Position numbers and translations under genes: made by a program | Origin: Pseudomonadota bacterium | GTDB lineage: Bacteria; Pseudomonadota; Alphaproteobacteria; Rs-D84 | Assembly (NCBI GenBank): GCA_023402015.1 | Contig: JAEXCU010000001.1 | Span: forward strand, 84,121 to 148,120 | Reading direction: 5' to 3' | DNA length: 64,000 bases | Shown: positions 23,692 through 31,938 of the stretch, in pieces | Layout: each line of letters begins with the position of its first letter | Position numbering within the stretch: position 1 is the stretch's first letter | The notes under the pieces: model-generated | Told to the model about the DNA's origin: nothing | Databases searched by the model: none | What the model saw: only the letters and a program-made list of their open reading frames with translations

Positions 23692-25053
23692 ATGACGTTT
23701 ATCAAAGACAGATTTAAATTGCATGGCATTATGAAATTATGCCTGGCGGCCTGGGCGTTGTGCATGATGTATGGATGTGCAAATACGCAATCTGACCAAC
23801 CGCAATATGATACGATAACGGTTGTTGATAATTTGGTCATTGATGAAAATTCTGTGCCAATTTTTCCGAAAAAGGCGGCGTTGACCACCGATACTGCGCG
23901 CAGATTTTCAATTGATTTGCCCAAACGTTGTACGGTTGATTGGAATAATCAAACCGTTGTGTCCGTTGTCCCCGAAGAAAAAATTGAAATTGTTCGTTTG
24001 GCCACCGGCGATAAATTGCCAAATTTAAATGTTTCTGATTATGAATTCAAAGAACTGACCGTGAAACAGGCGCTGGATAAACTGCTGGACGGAACAGACA
24101 TTTCTGTGGTGGAAGACGAAGTTTTATATGAAAAAATATCTGGTTCCATTACATCGGGAAATTTGGCGGATGCAATTGAACTGATGGCGAAAATGGGCCG
24201 CGTATATTTTTACTATGATAGCGAAATTGGTGAAATTCACCTGACGCATCGTGCGAAATGGCTGATAAAAATGCCGCGCGACGAAAGTATCATTATGGCA
24301 TTGTTGGATGCCATGCATGGCGCAGATATGCGAAACCTGTTGGTTGATTGGCAGGATAAAACCGTCGTGTTCGAAGGCAATTATCAAACAGAACGCGAAG
24401 TTGCCAGAATAATTTCTGATATATCGTCCAAGAAATATATGTTGGCGTGGGATATTGATGTTTATCGCGTTTATCCACGTACAGATAATCCGATAATTTG
24501 GATGAATTTATTGCCGGCGTTTGGCGATAACAATGTTAAAATGTCTATTCCGGGTGTTGTCGGGCGCGCATTGGTTGTCAGTCCCGAAATTAATACCAAA
24601 ACATTACAGGAATTTTTATCCCAGCAGGCAAACATTGTCTTGATTTCCCAGGGAACATTTGTAATTCCAAATGGGTGGCAATCACGTTTTGACATTGGTC
24701 AATGCAGTCGCGAAGAAAGACTGGAAACCGACCTGATAATTGGTGCCACGGGTAAATATGGCGATTATGGTGGCCGCGAAAAAATTGACGCAAAAATTGT
24801 TTTGCGTACCGGTGCGGGGGAATTGTCTTCGTTTAATATCCCGTCGTCCGTTGGCGATAACTATGTAATCATTGGAATTCCGACACATTCATTTGTAACA
24901 ACGCCTGAAACATTAATCAGTCCGTTTGCAGAATTGGTCGTATTCATGTCGCCGCGTGTGATTTCCATTGTTGATCCAGGTGATATTCCAAATGGCCCAA
25001 TGACACCACTGGCCGGGGATGCATTGCGTGCGTTTTTGGGCGCTGTGGAATAA
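23692..25053 (+). CDS. Secretin-like outer-membrane lipoprotein (type IVb pilus/T2SS type)
   Basis: This 453-residue lipoprotein has a lipobox MYGC placing the lipidated Cys at residue 29. A short N-domain of the STN/N0 kind (FKELTVKQALDKLLDGTDISVVE) and an N1-like region follow. The C-terminal half has secretin features: EKIDAKIVLRTGAG, IGIPTHSFVTTPETL and the closing strand FAELVVFMSPRVISI. Secretins form the outer-membrane pore for pili or secreted substrates. At this size it resembles TcpC/BfpB-type lipoprotein secretins, and it may serve the PilB/PilC-type pair at the start of the window. The start has AAGGGGAA. Secretin identity is likely but not certain. Confidence 0.65.
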   Translation: MTFIKDRFKLHGIMKLCLAAWALCMMYGCANTQSDQPQYDTITVVDNLVIDENSVPIFPKKAALTTDTARRFSIDLPKRCTVDWNNQTVVSVVPEEKIEIVRLATGDKLPNLNVSDYEFKELTVKQALDKLLDGTDISVVEDEVLYEKISGSITSGNLADAIELMAKMGRVYFYYDSEIGEIHLTHRAKWLIKMPRDESIIMALLDAMHGADMRNLLVDWQDKTVVFEGNYQTEREVARIISDISSKKYMLAWDIDVYRVYPRTDNPIIWMNLLPAFGDNNVKMSIPGVVGRALVVSPEINTKTLQEFLSQQANIVLISQGTFVIPNGWQSRFDIGQCSREERLETDLIIGATGKYGDYGGREKIDAKIVLRTGAGELSSFNIPSSVGDNYVIIGIPTHSFVTTPETLISPFAELVVFMSPRVISIVDPGDIPNGPMTPLAGDALRAFLGAVE

Positions 25054-25066
25054 GGATAAATAAAAT

Positions 25067-26320
25067 ATGTTTACAAAATTGGAAAGAAAAATCGCATTCA
25101 GATATTTGGCCGCAAAAAAGCGTGGCTTTGGTTCCGTAATATCATGGGTGTCATTAATTGGTATCACGTTGGGTGTTGCAACCCTGATTGTGGTTATGTC
25201 TGTTATGGGCGGATTCCATGACACATTGTTGTCGCGCATTGTTGGAATGAATGGGCATGTGGTTGTCTATCACCAAGATGGCGCAATTCAAGATTATGAT
25301 TTTTTAATTGAAAAAATAAAACAGAACAAGGTTGTCGCCGCACGTGCAACAGGCATCGTTCCAATTGCCGAAGGCCAGGTTATGGCAACGGCAAATGGAA
25401 ATAACACAGGCGCAATGATACGGGGAATTCGTATGTCCGACCTGGCCGCGAAAACTGCCAGTGGTACAAAAATTTATGGTAAACCATTAAACAAAATTAA
25501 CGATGGTGAATTGGTGGGTGGCGCATCGCTGACGCGCGCGTTGGGCGTCGGCATGGGCGACAAGATTTCGTTGGTTTCGGCCAATGGGGCAACCCCGACA
25601 CCATTTGGCACAATGCCGCGTATTATGGCATATCCGGTTATGTCATCGTTCTTTATGGGAATGTATGAATATGATTCTGGGTATATTTTTATGCCATTGG
25701 AAACCGCCCAGAAATATTTAAATATTGGCAATGGAATAACACATATTGATTTGTTCTTGAAAGACCCCGAAGATACCCGCGCGGTTGCCGATGCATTAAC
25801 ACGTCTGTTGCCCGAAGGTTTTGTTGTTCGCGATTGGCGTGATTTAAATCGTGGTTTTGTGGGGGCATTACAGGTTGAATCAAATGTAATGTTTTTAATC
25901 CTGATGCTGATTGTGATTGTGGCGGCGTTTAATATTGTTTCATCGCTGATTATGCTGGTCAAGGACAAATCCAAAGACATCGCGGTTTTGCGTACCTTTG
26001 GCGTGTCGCGTCGTTCCATGATGAAGATATTTATCCTGTCGGGAACCAGTATTGGCGTAATCGGCGCGGTATTGGGCAGTATATTTGGCGTTCTGATTGC
26101 GGTTTATATTGAACCAATACGTCAATTTTTTCAGTGGGCGACCGGTCGCGACCTGTTCCCGTCAGAGTTGTATTATCTGTCGGAATTGCCGTCAAAATTG
26201 GTCCCCAGTACTGTAATTGGAATTGCGGTTTTGGCAATTGCACTGGCATTTCTGGCCACACTGTATCCTGCATGGAAGGCGGCAAATACCGATCCGGTTG
26301 ATGTCCTGCGGAATGAATAA
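25067..26320 (+). CDS. lolC: Lipoprotein-releasing ABC transporter permease LolC/LolE
   Basis: This 417-residue inner-membrane permease is the part of LolCDE that extracts lipoproteins for delivery to the outer membrane. One N-terminal membrane helix follows FGSVISWVSLIGITLG. A large periplasmic domain (about residues 50-265) precedes three C-terminal helices (MFLILMLIVIVAAFNI, IFILSGTSIGVIGAVLG, VIGIAVLAIALAFLATLYPAWKAA), ending in the FtsX-type 'PVDVLRNE'. Only one permease gene is present, consistent with alphaproteobacteria that use a LolC/E homodimer. lolD follows 12 bp downstream. Confidence 0.92.
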   Translation: MFTKLERKIAFRYLAAKKRGFGSVISWVSLIGITLGVATLIVVMSVMGGFHDTLLSRIVGMNGHVVVYHQDGAIQDYDFLIEKIKQNKVVAARATGIVPIAEGQVMATANGNNTGAMIRGIRMSDLAAKTASGTKIYGKPLNKINDGELVGGASLTRALGVGMGDKISLVSANGATPTPFGTMPRIMAYPVMSSFFMGMYEYDSGYIFMPLETAQKYLNIGNGITHIDLFLKDPEDTRAVADALTRLLPEGFVVRDWRDLNRGFVGALQVESNVMFLILMLIVIVAAFNIVSSLIMLVKDKSKDIAVLRTFGVSRRSMMKIFILSGTSIGVIGAVLGSIFGVLIAVYIEPIRQFFQWATGRDLFPSELYYLSELPSKLVPSTVIGIAVLAIALAFLATLYPAWKAANTDPVDVLRNE

Positions 26321-26332
26321 GGGAATATCACA

Positions 26333-27043
26333 ATGGCAAATATATTGAATTCTTTATCCAAAATATCCAAAGGCGACGTTGTTCTGTCTGTGCGTGATAT
26401 TAAAAAAACATTTATGGAAGGCGGCCAACCATTACATATTCTGCGTGGTGGTGGGTTTGATTTGCATCGCGGCGAAATTGTTGCGCTGGTTGGGCCGTCG
26501 GGCAGTGGTAAATCCACATTATTACAATGCGTTGGATTGTTGGATAAACCCACATCGGGCAGTATTTTGATTGACGGCACACCTGCGCAAAAAATGGATG
26601 ATGAAATGCGTACTATGATGCGCCGTCGTAAAATTGGTTTTGTGTACCAGCGGCATAATTTATTATCTGATTTTACCGCATGCGAAAATGTTGCATTGCC
26701 AATGTTGGCCAATGGATACACGGCGGATGCAGCGAACGCGCGCGCGATGAAATTGCTGCGTGCGGCAAATGTTGCGCACCGCGCATCGCATCTGCCGGGG
26801 GAAATGTCGGGGGGGGAACAGCAACGAACCGCCGTGGCCCGCGCATTGGCAAATGATCCGGATATCTTATTGGCCGATGAACCCACAGGCAGTTTGGATC
26901 CGGCGCATGCCACAAATGTTTTTGATTTATTGTTGGATTTGGTGCGGAAAAACAAAATGGCGATGCTGTTTGTAACCCATGATATGGGACTGGCCGCGCG
27001 CGCCGACAGAAAAATCACAATTCAGGACGGAATTGTGCAATAA
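26333..27043 (+). CDS. lolD: Lipoprotein-releasing ABC transporter ATPase LolD
   Basis: This 236-residue ATPase energises lipoprotein release with the upstream permease. It has Walker A GPSGSGKST, the Q-loop region FVYQRHNLL typical of LolD, signature MSGGEQQRTAVARAL, Walker B ILLADEPTGSLD and an H-loop in FVTHD. An N-terminal extension of about 18 residues (ILNSLSKISKG) precedes the domain. It is translated from an ATG following GGGAATATCACA. Confidence 0.94.
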   Translation: MANILNSLSKISKGDVVLSVRDIKKTFMEGGQPLHILRGGGFDLHRGEIVALVGPSGSGKSTLLQCVGLLDKPTSGSILIDGTPAQKMDDEMRTMMRRRKIGFVYQRHNLLSDFTACENVALPMLANGYTADAANARAMKLLRAANVAHRASHLPGEMSGGEQQRTAVARALANDPDILLADEPTGSLDPAHATNVFDLLLDLVRKNKMAMLFVTHDMGLAARADRKITIQDGIVQ

Positions 27044-27064
27044 TATAATTACCAAGGGAGAGAG

Positions 27065-27655
27065 ATGATGACAAAACAACAAACAAACAAGCGTTCTGCC
27101 GCGGCCACAACCGTGGTATATAAAACCACCACCGCGCACAAGGTTTGGGGTGTAATCGCACTGGCGGGATTGTTTACATGTGGTTTATTTCTGGGGTGGA
27201 CCCTGCGCCCAAACGCAACATGTGAAATGCCAAATCCAGACAATGGCGGATTTATAGAGGTTGTTCAGGTATCCACCGGTACAGAAAATATGGCAACCGA
27301 CAACAAACCAACATGCGTTGTTATTCAGGAATTATTGGCCAGCCGTATTTATCCAGAAAATGAACCTGATTATGTCCGGCATTTATTGAATGCCAGCACT
27401 TATTCTACAATGGCCGAACGTGGTTGTCCGGAAAACGCAGAAAAATATAAAGAAATGGCATTGCGTGAAATAGAAATCGCCACCGCATTACAAGAAGAAG
27501 AATATATGGGAACAGCCGATGCGGAAATTGTCATAGATACATACAAGAAATTAAACATGCAGCGCGAGGCGCAGGTTTTCCTGAATAAAATCAAAAAACT
27601 GACAGATCCGGCCATAGATTTTATTTTGAAAATGGAAAAAGTAATCAATGAATAA
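27065..27655 (+). CDS. Membrane-anchored hypothetical protein
   Basis: This 196-residue protein has one membrane helix (VWGVIALAGLFTCGLFLGWTL, about residues 27-47) after a basic, Thr-rich cytoplasmic tail, and a helical periplasmic domain with Cys residues at about 53, 79 and 117. It starts at ATG 27065 behind AAGGGAGAG. It follows lolD by 21 bp and precedes a Cys-rich secreted protein by 10 bp, so lolCD may share a transcript with them. No family is recognised. Confidence 0.65.
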   Translation: MMTKQQTNKRSAAATTVVYKTTTAHKVWGVIALAGLFTCGLFLGWTLRPNATCEMPNPDNGGFIEVVQVSTGTENMATDNKPTCVVIQELLASRIYPENEPDYVRHLLNASTYSTMAERGCPENAEKYKEMALREIEIATALQEEEYMGTADAEIVIDTYKKLNMQREAQVFLNKIKKLTDPAIDFILKMEKVINE

Positions 27656-27665
27656 CGGATAAAAC

Positions 27666-28295
27666 ATGAAAAAAATATCTTTATCATTTATGGCGTTGAT
27701 TGGTGGCCTGGTGATTGCGGGAAATACATTTGCCGCAGATGTTGGTGCGCGTAAATCATGTGCGGAAATTCAGGCCCAGATTAATTCGTTGGCCGCATTG
27801 GAAACGCCCGATAATACGCAGACGACGGAACTGGTGCAATTGCGCGAAACGTATCGTCGCGATTGTGTTAAACGTGCATCGGGCAGGGCGCGCAGCACGG
27901 GCATGCGAACACCCGTTATAACCGATGATGCGTCCGCGGTGGTGGAAACAACAGAAAACATTGACGATGCGGCGGTGGCATGTACAACGCCGGATGCAAA
28001 CGGTTGTTGCCCCGGCGAGGTTTATACAGATATGGGCGACCAGGGATTTAATTGCTGTCCGACCGATGGTGGCATGTGTTTCGCACCCATGGTTGTGGAA
28101 CCTGTTGCGCCGGTCAAAACGGACGCAGAAATCGCCGAAGAAATTGCCGCAAATATTGCCAAAGGTCTGTGCGCTGACGGCAGTAAACCAAACAAATACG
28201 GATGCTGTGGCGCGGAAGTATTTAAAGATTTGGGTAATACTGTATTTGCATGTTGCCAACCGGATGGTGGCGAATGTTTTCCACCAATAAAATAA
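27666..28295 (+). CDS. Secreted protein with two tandem cysteine-rich repeats
   Basis: This 209-residue protein has a signal peptide (MKKISLSFMALIGGLVIAGN through FA). It carries a helical N-terminal part with a Cys pair and then two copies of a unit of about 35 residues, near 106-140 and 175-209. The shared pattern is GCC-x(2-3)-E-V-x-x-D-x-G-x(3)-F-x-C-C-x(2)-DGG-x-C-F-x-P, separated by a charged helical linker. The Cys pairs suggest disulphide-stabilised knots in the periplasm or outside the cell. I recognise no named domain. It is the last gene before a strong terminator. Confidence 0.75.
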   Translation: MKKISLSFMALIGGLVIAGNTFAADVGARKSCAEIQAQINSLAALETPDNTQTTELVQLRETYRRDCVKRASGRARSTGMRTPVITDDASAVVETTENIDDAAVACTTPDANGCCPGEVYTDMGDQGFNCCPTDGGMCFAPMVVEPVAPVKTDAEIAEEIAANIAKGLCADGSKPNKYGCCGAEVFKDLGNTVFACCQPDGGECFPPIK

Positions 28296-28322
28296 AAAAC
28301 CGGCATTTGCCGGTTTTTTATT
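28294..28322. terminator. Terminator between convergent genes
   Basis: ACCGGCA pairs with TGCCGGT with flanking A- and T-runs, and serves the Cys-repeat gene and the convergent hypothetical gene. Confidence 0.85.
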
Positions 28323-28890
28323 TTGTTTTTGTTCGTTTCAGACCCGTCAGAAAGGATTTAGTCATCTGATTTTGATGTGCCATGAACTGATCTGTAATCT
28401 CGGCGATTCTTTTATTTTTTTCGTAAATGTCCGTAAACAGTACCGCGCGTTGTTTCAATTCGGCGTCGCGGGCAATTTGTTTGCGCAATTCTTCCTCTGC
28501 ATGGCGTTTGGCGGCATCTGTTTGGTTTAATTGGTCAACGACATCTTTGACCCATGCCTGGGCGGCGATTTTGTCAGCCGCGGCGGAATTGTCAAAATAT
28601 TCACTTAAACGTTCTTTGTTTACACGATTGTGTGGCATGCGTTTTTTGGATTCTGTCCCATTTGCATTAACGGTAATACACGGTGTTTTATCTGTGCAAT
28701 TCGGTGCGACATTACGACCCTGGGGCAAATTTATTTTTTTGTTTTTGCGTACCGGCACGGTTGTATGTGCACCCGTATGTGGCATTGGCGTATTTGTTAT
28801 TTGTGGCCTGATGTCATATACATAATGTGTTAATGCAAAACGTGGTGCAAATTGCAGGTTGCTGCAAATATATAAGATATGATTTGTCAT
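28318..28890 (-). CDS. Hypothetical protein with C-terminal coiled coil
   Basis: This 190-residue protein has a Thr/Pro-rich, basic middle part and a long charged helix with heptad-like spacing from about residue 95 to 180 (DAAKRHAEEELRKQIARDA). The ATG at 28890 has an AAAGGAG site nine bases upstream; a longer frame begins at 28929 but would contain this site. The first 20 residues are moderately hydrophobic, without a convincing signal peptide. No family is recognised. Confidence 0.6.
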   Translation of the reverse strand: MTNHILYICSNLQFAPRFALTHYVYDIRPQITNTPMPHTGAHTTVPVRKNKKINLPQGRNVAPNCTDKTPCITVNANGTESKKRMPHNRVNKERLSEYFDNSAAADKIAAQAWVKDVVDQLNQTDAAKRHAEEELRKQIARDAELKQRAVLFTDIYEKNKRIAEITDQFMAHQNQMTKSFLTGLKRTKTK

Positions 28891-28991
28891 GTAATAAAAC
28901 TCCTTTGCGAAATAAACAATATCACCCATAACGGGGTCATTTCAACCCAAAGAAATAAAAAACCGGAATTTTATGTTGGTTTAATAAATGC

Positions 28992-29019
28992 TTGCTTTTG
29001 GGGAATTTTAGTATATAAT
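28992..29019 (+). promoter_or_regulatory. Promoter of the tRNA-Gly/tRNA-Tyr region
   Basis: TTGCTT (28992-28997) and TATAAT (29014-29019), spaced by 16 bp, lie 20 bp upstream of tRNA-Gly. Confidence 0.7.
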
Positions 29020-29039
29020 CATTTCGCTAAACATTTGTT

Positions 29040-29114
29040 GCGGGCATAGTACAAAGGCTAGTATGCAAGCCTTCCAAGCTTGAAATGCGGGTTCGATTCC
29101 CGCTGCCCGCACCA
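29040..29114 (+). tRNA. tRNA-Gly (TCC)
   Basis: This 75-nt cloverleaf has acceptor GCGGGCA/TGCCCGC, anticodon loop CTTCCAA between CAAGC and GCTTG, T-arm GGGTTCGATTCCC and an encoded CCA. The TCC anticodon reads GGA and GGG codons. Confidence 0.94.
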
Positions 29115-29229
29115 AAAAATTGTGAAAAATGGAATCTGCTTGATTTTGATTCCGGCCATGTACGCTTTGTACACTTGCCTGTATCAAAACCGTCGCATCT
29201 TCCGATTTTTGACAATTTTTTACGAGATT

Positions 29230-29316
29230 GGGCGTGCGCCGGAGTTGGAGAGCCGGGGCAGACTGTAAATCTGTTGGCTTAAGCCTGAGCTGGTTCGAAT
29301 CCAGCCACTCCCACCA
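29230..29316 (+). tRNA. tRNA-Tyr (GTA)
   Basis: This 87-nt class II tRNA has anticodon GTA in CTGTAAA, the long variable arm expected of bacterial tRNA-Tyr (TGGCTTAAGCCTGA), T-arm GCTGG-TTCGAAT-CCAGC and an encoded CCA. The acceptor pairs GGGCGTG with CACTCCC, which leaves a C-T mismatch at pair 4-69, and position 8 would be C instead of the near-universal U. The 5' boundary is therefore less certain than the rest. About 115 bp of DNA with no recognisable feature separates it from tRNA-Gly. Confidence 0.85.
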
Positions 29317-29319
29317 ATA

Positions 29320-29352
29320 AAATCACCCACCCTTGCGGTGGGTGTTTTTATT
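29320..29352. terminator. Terminator after tRNA-Tyr
   Basis: CACCCAC pairs with GTGGGTG across CCTTGC and is followed by a T-run. The reverse direction can serve the minus-strand gene that ends at 29348. Confidence 0.85.
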
Positions 29353-30202
29353 TCCCATTGAAACTGGCCAGTAATTCGCGGGCGCGGTCGGTGCGTTTGT
29401 GTTTGATGTTATCGTTAATCAAAACACACAGCAACAGCATCTGGTACAAATCATCGTACCATTTTTCCAATTCTGTGTCCGATAATTTTTCAACATTGCA
29501 TTTGTTGGTACTGTTCGTGTGGCGGATGCACAACTGATTACACAGTCCGCGCGTTTTATCAAACAGTTCTTTGTGCCCGTCCGGCGCATTTTTTAAAATG
29601 TCTTCGTATTCATTGGCAATCGCGGCCAGTATTTTTGATTTGCCGATTAAATCACCCTTTAATGCCCGATGGTTGTATTGCAATATTGCCAGGCCTGTAT
29701 GTGGTGTGGATATTTCCGCCACCGCTGCGCCCTGGGGATTCTTGGGCACAATTTTAAACGACTGCTTGTCAGGAATGGCAATGATTTCGTAATTCATATG
29801 GTCCAGCAGCATAAATATGTTTTCGGACAATATTGTGTAATCGCCCGTTTTATTATAATGCGAACATATGGGGCTCTTGGCGAAAACGGTGCAAATGTTT
29901 ATATAGTATTCCAGATATTTAAGTATGTCGTCATCATTTTCAATATTCGGAATCCCACCGGATTTGTACTCTATGTTTAGTGCGTTTTTTAAATCTTCAA
30001 TATTAATGCAGGACAATCTGCCTTTCCAACCGGAAAAAAGTTCGGTGTTAAAAACGTTTTCCAAAGTAGTATATCGCCGATGTAATGGCCCTAAGCTATA
30101 AGGGTCTGTGTACAACAGTTTGGAATTAAACAAAATTGCAATTCTGGCGATTTCATCGGTAAAATTGTATTTTTCGTTTAAAATGTCTAAAAAATGTTTC
30201 AT
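29348..30202 (-). CDS. Hypothetical protein beside a tRNA pair
   Basis: This 284-residue soluble, largely helical protein has no recognised family. The C-terminal third (ILAAIANEYEDILKNAPDG, then LSDTELEKWYDDLYQMLLL) is helical in a way that recalls HEPN-like or abortive-infection C-terminal domains, but no RxxxxH-type motif is clear, so I do not assign one. Base composition is more AT-rich than its neighbours. It is a single gene between the tRNA-Tyr terminator and the LpoA-like gene, a location where acquired genes are often found. Confidence 0.6.
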   Translation of the reverse strand: MKHFLDILNEKYNFTDEIARIAILFNSKLLYTDPYSLGPLHRRYTTLENVFNTELFSGWKGRLSCINIEDLKNALNIEYKSGGIPNIENDDDILKYLEYYINICTVFAKSPICSHYNKTGDYTILSENIFMLLDHMNYEIIAIPDKQSFKIVPKNPQGAAVAEISTPHTGLAILQYNHRALKGDLIGKSKILAAIANEYEDILKNAPDGHKELFDKTRGLCNQLCIRHTNSTNKCNVEKLSDTELEKWYDDLYQMLLLCVLINDNIKHKRTDRARELLASFNGK

Positions 30203-30274
30203 GCGCGGTACCTGTGAATGTTTTATTTAATTTTAGTGCGCAAATGCCAAATTTCAATGGTACGCGCATTCAAA

Positions 30275-30304
30275 AAATAACCCGCCATATGGCGGGCGTG
30301 TTAT
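30275..30304 (-). terminator. Terminator of the LpoA-like gene
   Basis: CCCGCC pairs with GGCGGG around ATAT. On the minus strand it is followed by TTATTTTTT just past the stop codon. Confidence 0.8.
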
Positions 30305-31884
30305 TCTGTGATTTCCACACTGTCAATATATGTTCGGTTTACAGATTCCAACGAAACGGGTTGAAAATCCGGCGATATGATTACATCACTGTCATCTTCG
30401 GGCAGGATTGTTATTGCGTCTGTGCGATGGGTGGTTTGCGCGGGCGCGGTCATATTTGCGCCATATGTTTTTGATGTATATTTCCCGCGAAAGCGTTCTG
30501 GGATATTAATATAGTTCATTGGGTTTATCCCGCGTGTTTCCAATTCCATTTCACGTGCCGGCGAAATGTGGCGTTGTTGAATATTATAAACCGGTGTCAT
30601 AAAGTTCGTGGGTGCCGGTTTTACTTCGCGTACAGTACCGGATCCATTCAATTCCACAATGCGCAGGGCGCGTTCACTGTCGCCGGTTGGGCGCATGCGG
30701 AACAGGCCGTCAATACCGACATAACCACTGGGGTCCAATAAATATGCGGCATTTGATTTATCAGAATAAACCATGCCGATTGCCATGCTGGTGGCGTCGT
30801 ATCCAAATGTTGCCAAACGCGACGGCGTGGTGCCTGATACCTGTTCATATAAATTTATGAATTCGGGCGATATTGGTGGAAGTGCGGCATATTTTGCCCC
30901 CGACATTGTTAAATCAGATACAATATCTGACCCGTCCCACATGGCCGTTCCGTAAAAGCGTACGCCACGCGCAGGCACCCCATAGTACCGCAGAAATGAC
31001 GCCAATGTTTCTGTATCATCACCACTGCCCAGGAATAAAACCGCGTCATATGGTATCGCGCCCAGGGTGTCTGATTTAGAAATCTTGTCTAATTGAATGC
31101 TTAACGATGATTTTTCAATCGCGGTCAGGGTTTCTTTGGTCAAAATATCGGACAATATTTCCCGTGCGCGGGTATTTGCCGCGGTGCGTGCCGTATTCAT
31201 TGTTGCGGCCTGGGTTGCATTTTTAATTGATTCTGAATCTTTTTCCGCGTAATAAAACAATCCACCCAGTGGCACGTTATAAATATCCGCCGCGCTTTTT
31301 GCGGTTCCTGCCATCAGTTTGCCCGATACGGTATCAGGTGCCAAAATGATAAAGTTTTTTACACCGTCAGACGACATTTCTTGGACGATTGCCTCTACAC
31401 TGTTGGTGGGCATTAATGCCATGGTCATAACGCCGCGTCCGACCGCCGTTGCATCAGATGTGAATGATAACACCGGTAAATTTTCCGCCTTCATATCACG
31501 CACCAGGCGTGCATCGCCCGCGAAAACCGGCCCTATTACGATTTCCGGATTCGTGGCCAGGGCATGGCTGATGGTATTAACGGCGTTTGTTGCGGTGTCA
31601 TAAAACGTTATCGCCATATTTTCCGGCGCGCGTTGTAATGCGGCGGTTTCAATGGATGCGCGAATTGTTTGACCGGCAGCCCCGTTTTGGCCCGTCAGGG
31701 GCAACAGTACGGCGACATTACGCAATCCGTCGCCGGCAACATTTGTTGCGTCTGGCACGCCATACTGCATCTGGGCGGGGGTGCCGGTTGGTTCCGTGCC
31801 GTATTCATCAAACCATGTACCACTTTTGGGTGTTGTGCATGCAGTTATCATTAATAAAGTTGCCAGGGCAAAAAATCTGTTCAT
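30301..31884 (-). CDS. LpoA-like penicillin-binding protein activator lipoprotein
   Basis: This 527-residue lipoprotein (signal ending LLMITAC) contains a periplasmic type I binding-protein fold: VAVLLPLTGQNGAAGQTIRA, then VIGPVFAGDARLV, and YDAVLFLGSGDDTETLASFL. The last 100 residues are Pro/Thr-rich and disordered. LpoA-type proteins activate class A penicillin-binding proteins from the outer membrane. The assignment is strengthened by synteny: it diverges from rsmI, as lpoA does in E. coli. A longer frame runs to 32076 through the rsmI coding region; the lipobox supports the start at 31884, with 31890 and 31902 as close alternatives. No strong ribosome binding site is visible. Confidence 0.75.
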   Translation of the reverse strand: MNRFFALATLLMITACTTPKSGTWFDEYGTEPTGTPAQMQYGVPDATNVAGDGLRNVAVLLPLTGQNGAAGQTIRASIETAALQRAPENMAITFYDTATNAVNTISHALATNPEIVIGPVFAGDARLVRDMKAENLPVLSFTSDATAVGRGVMTMALMPTNSVEAIVQEMSSDGVKNFIILAPDTVSGKLMAGTAKSAADIYNVPLGGLFYYAEKDSESIKNATQAATMNTARTAANTRAREILSDILTKETLTAIEKSSLSIQLDKISKSDTLGAIPYDAVLFLGSGDDTETLASFLRYYGVPARGVRFYGTAMWDGSDIVSDLTMSGAKYAALPPISPEFINLYEQVSGTTPSRLATFGYDATSMAIGMVYSDKSNAAYLLDPSGYVGIDGLFRMRPTGDSERALRIVELNGSGTVREVKPAPTNFMTPVYNIQQRHISPAREMELETRGINPMNYINIPERFRGKYTSKTYGANMTAPAQTTHRTDAITILPEDDSDVIISPDFQPVSLESVNRTYIDSVEITE

Positions 31885-31938
31885 AAACATTGAAATATCC
31901 ATTTTATTCTGTATCATTTTACTATAAAAGGAAACTGA

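Noticed and set aside
26173..27018. 281-codon minus-strand frame across the lolC/lolD junction
   Set aside because: It is antisense to two clear genes and its translation has no recognisable feature.
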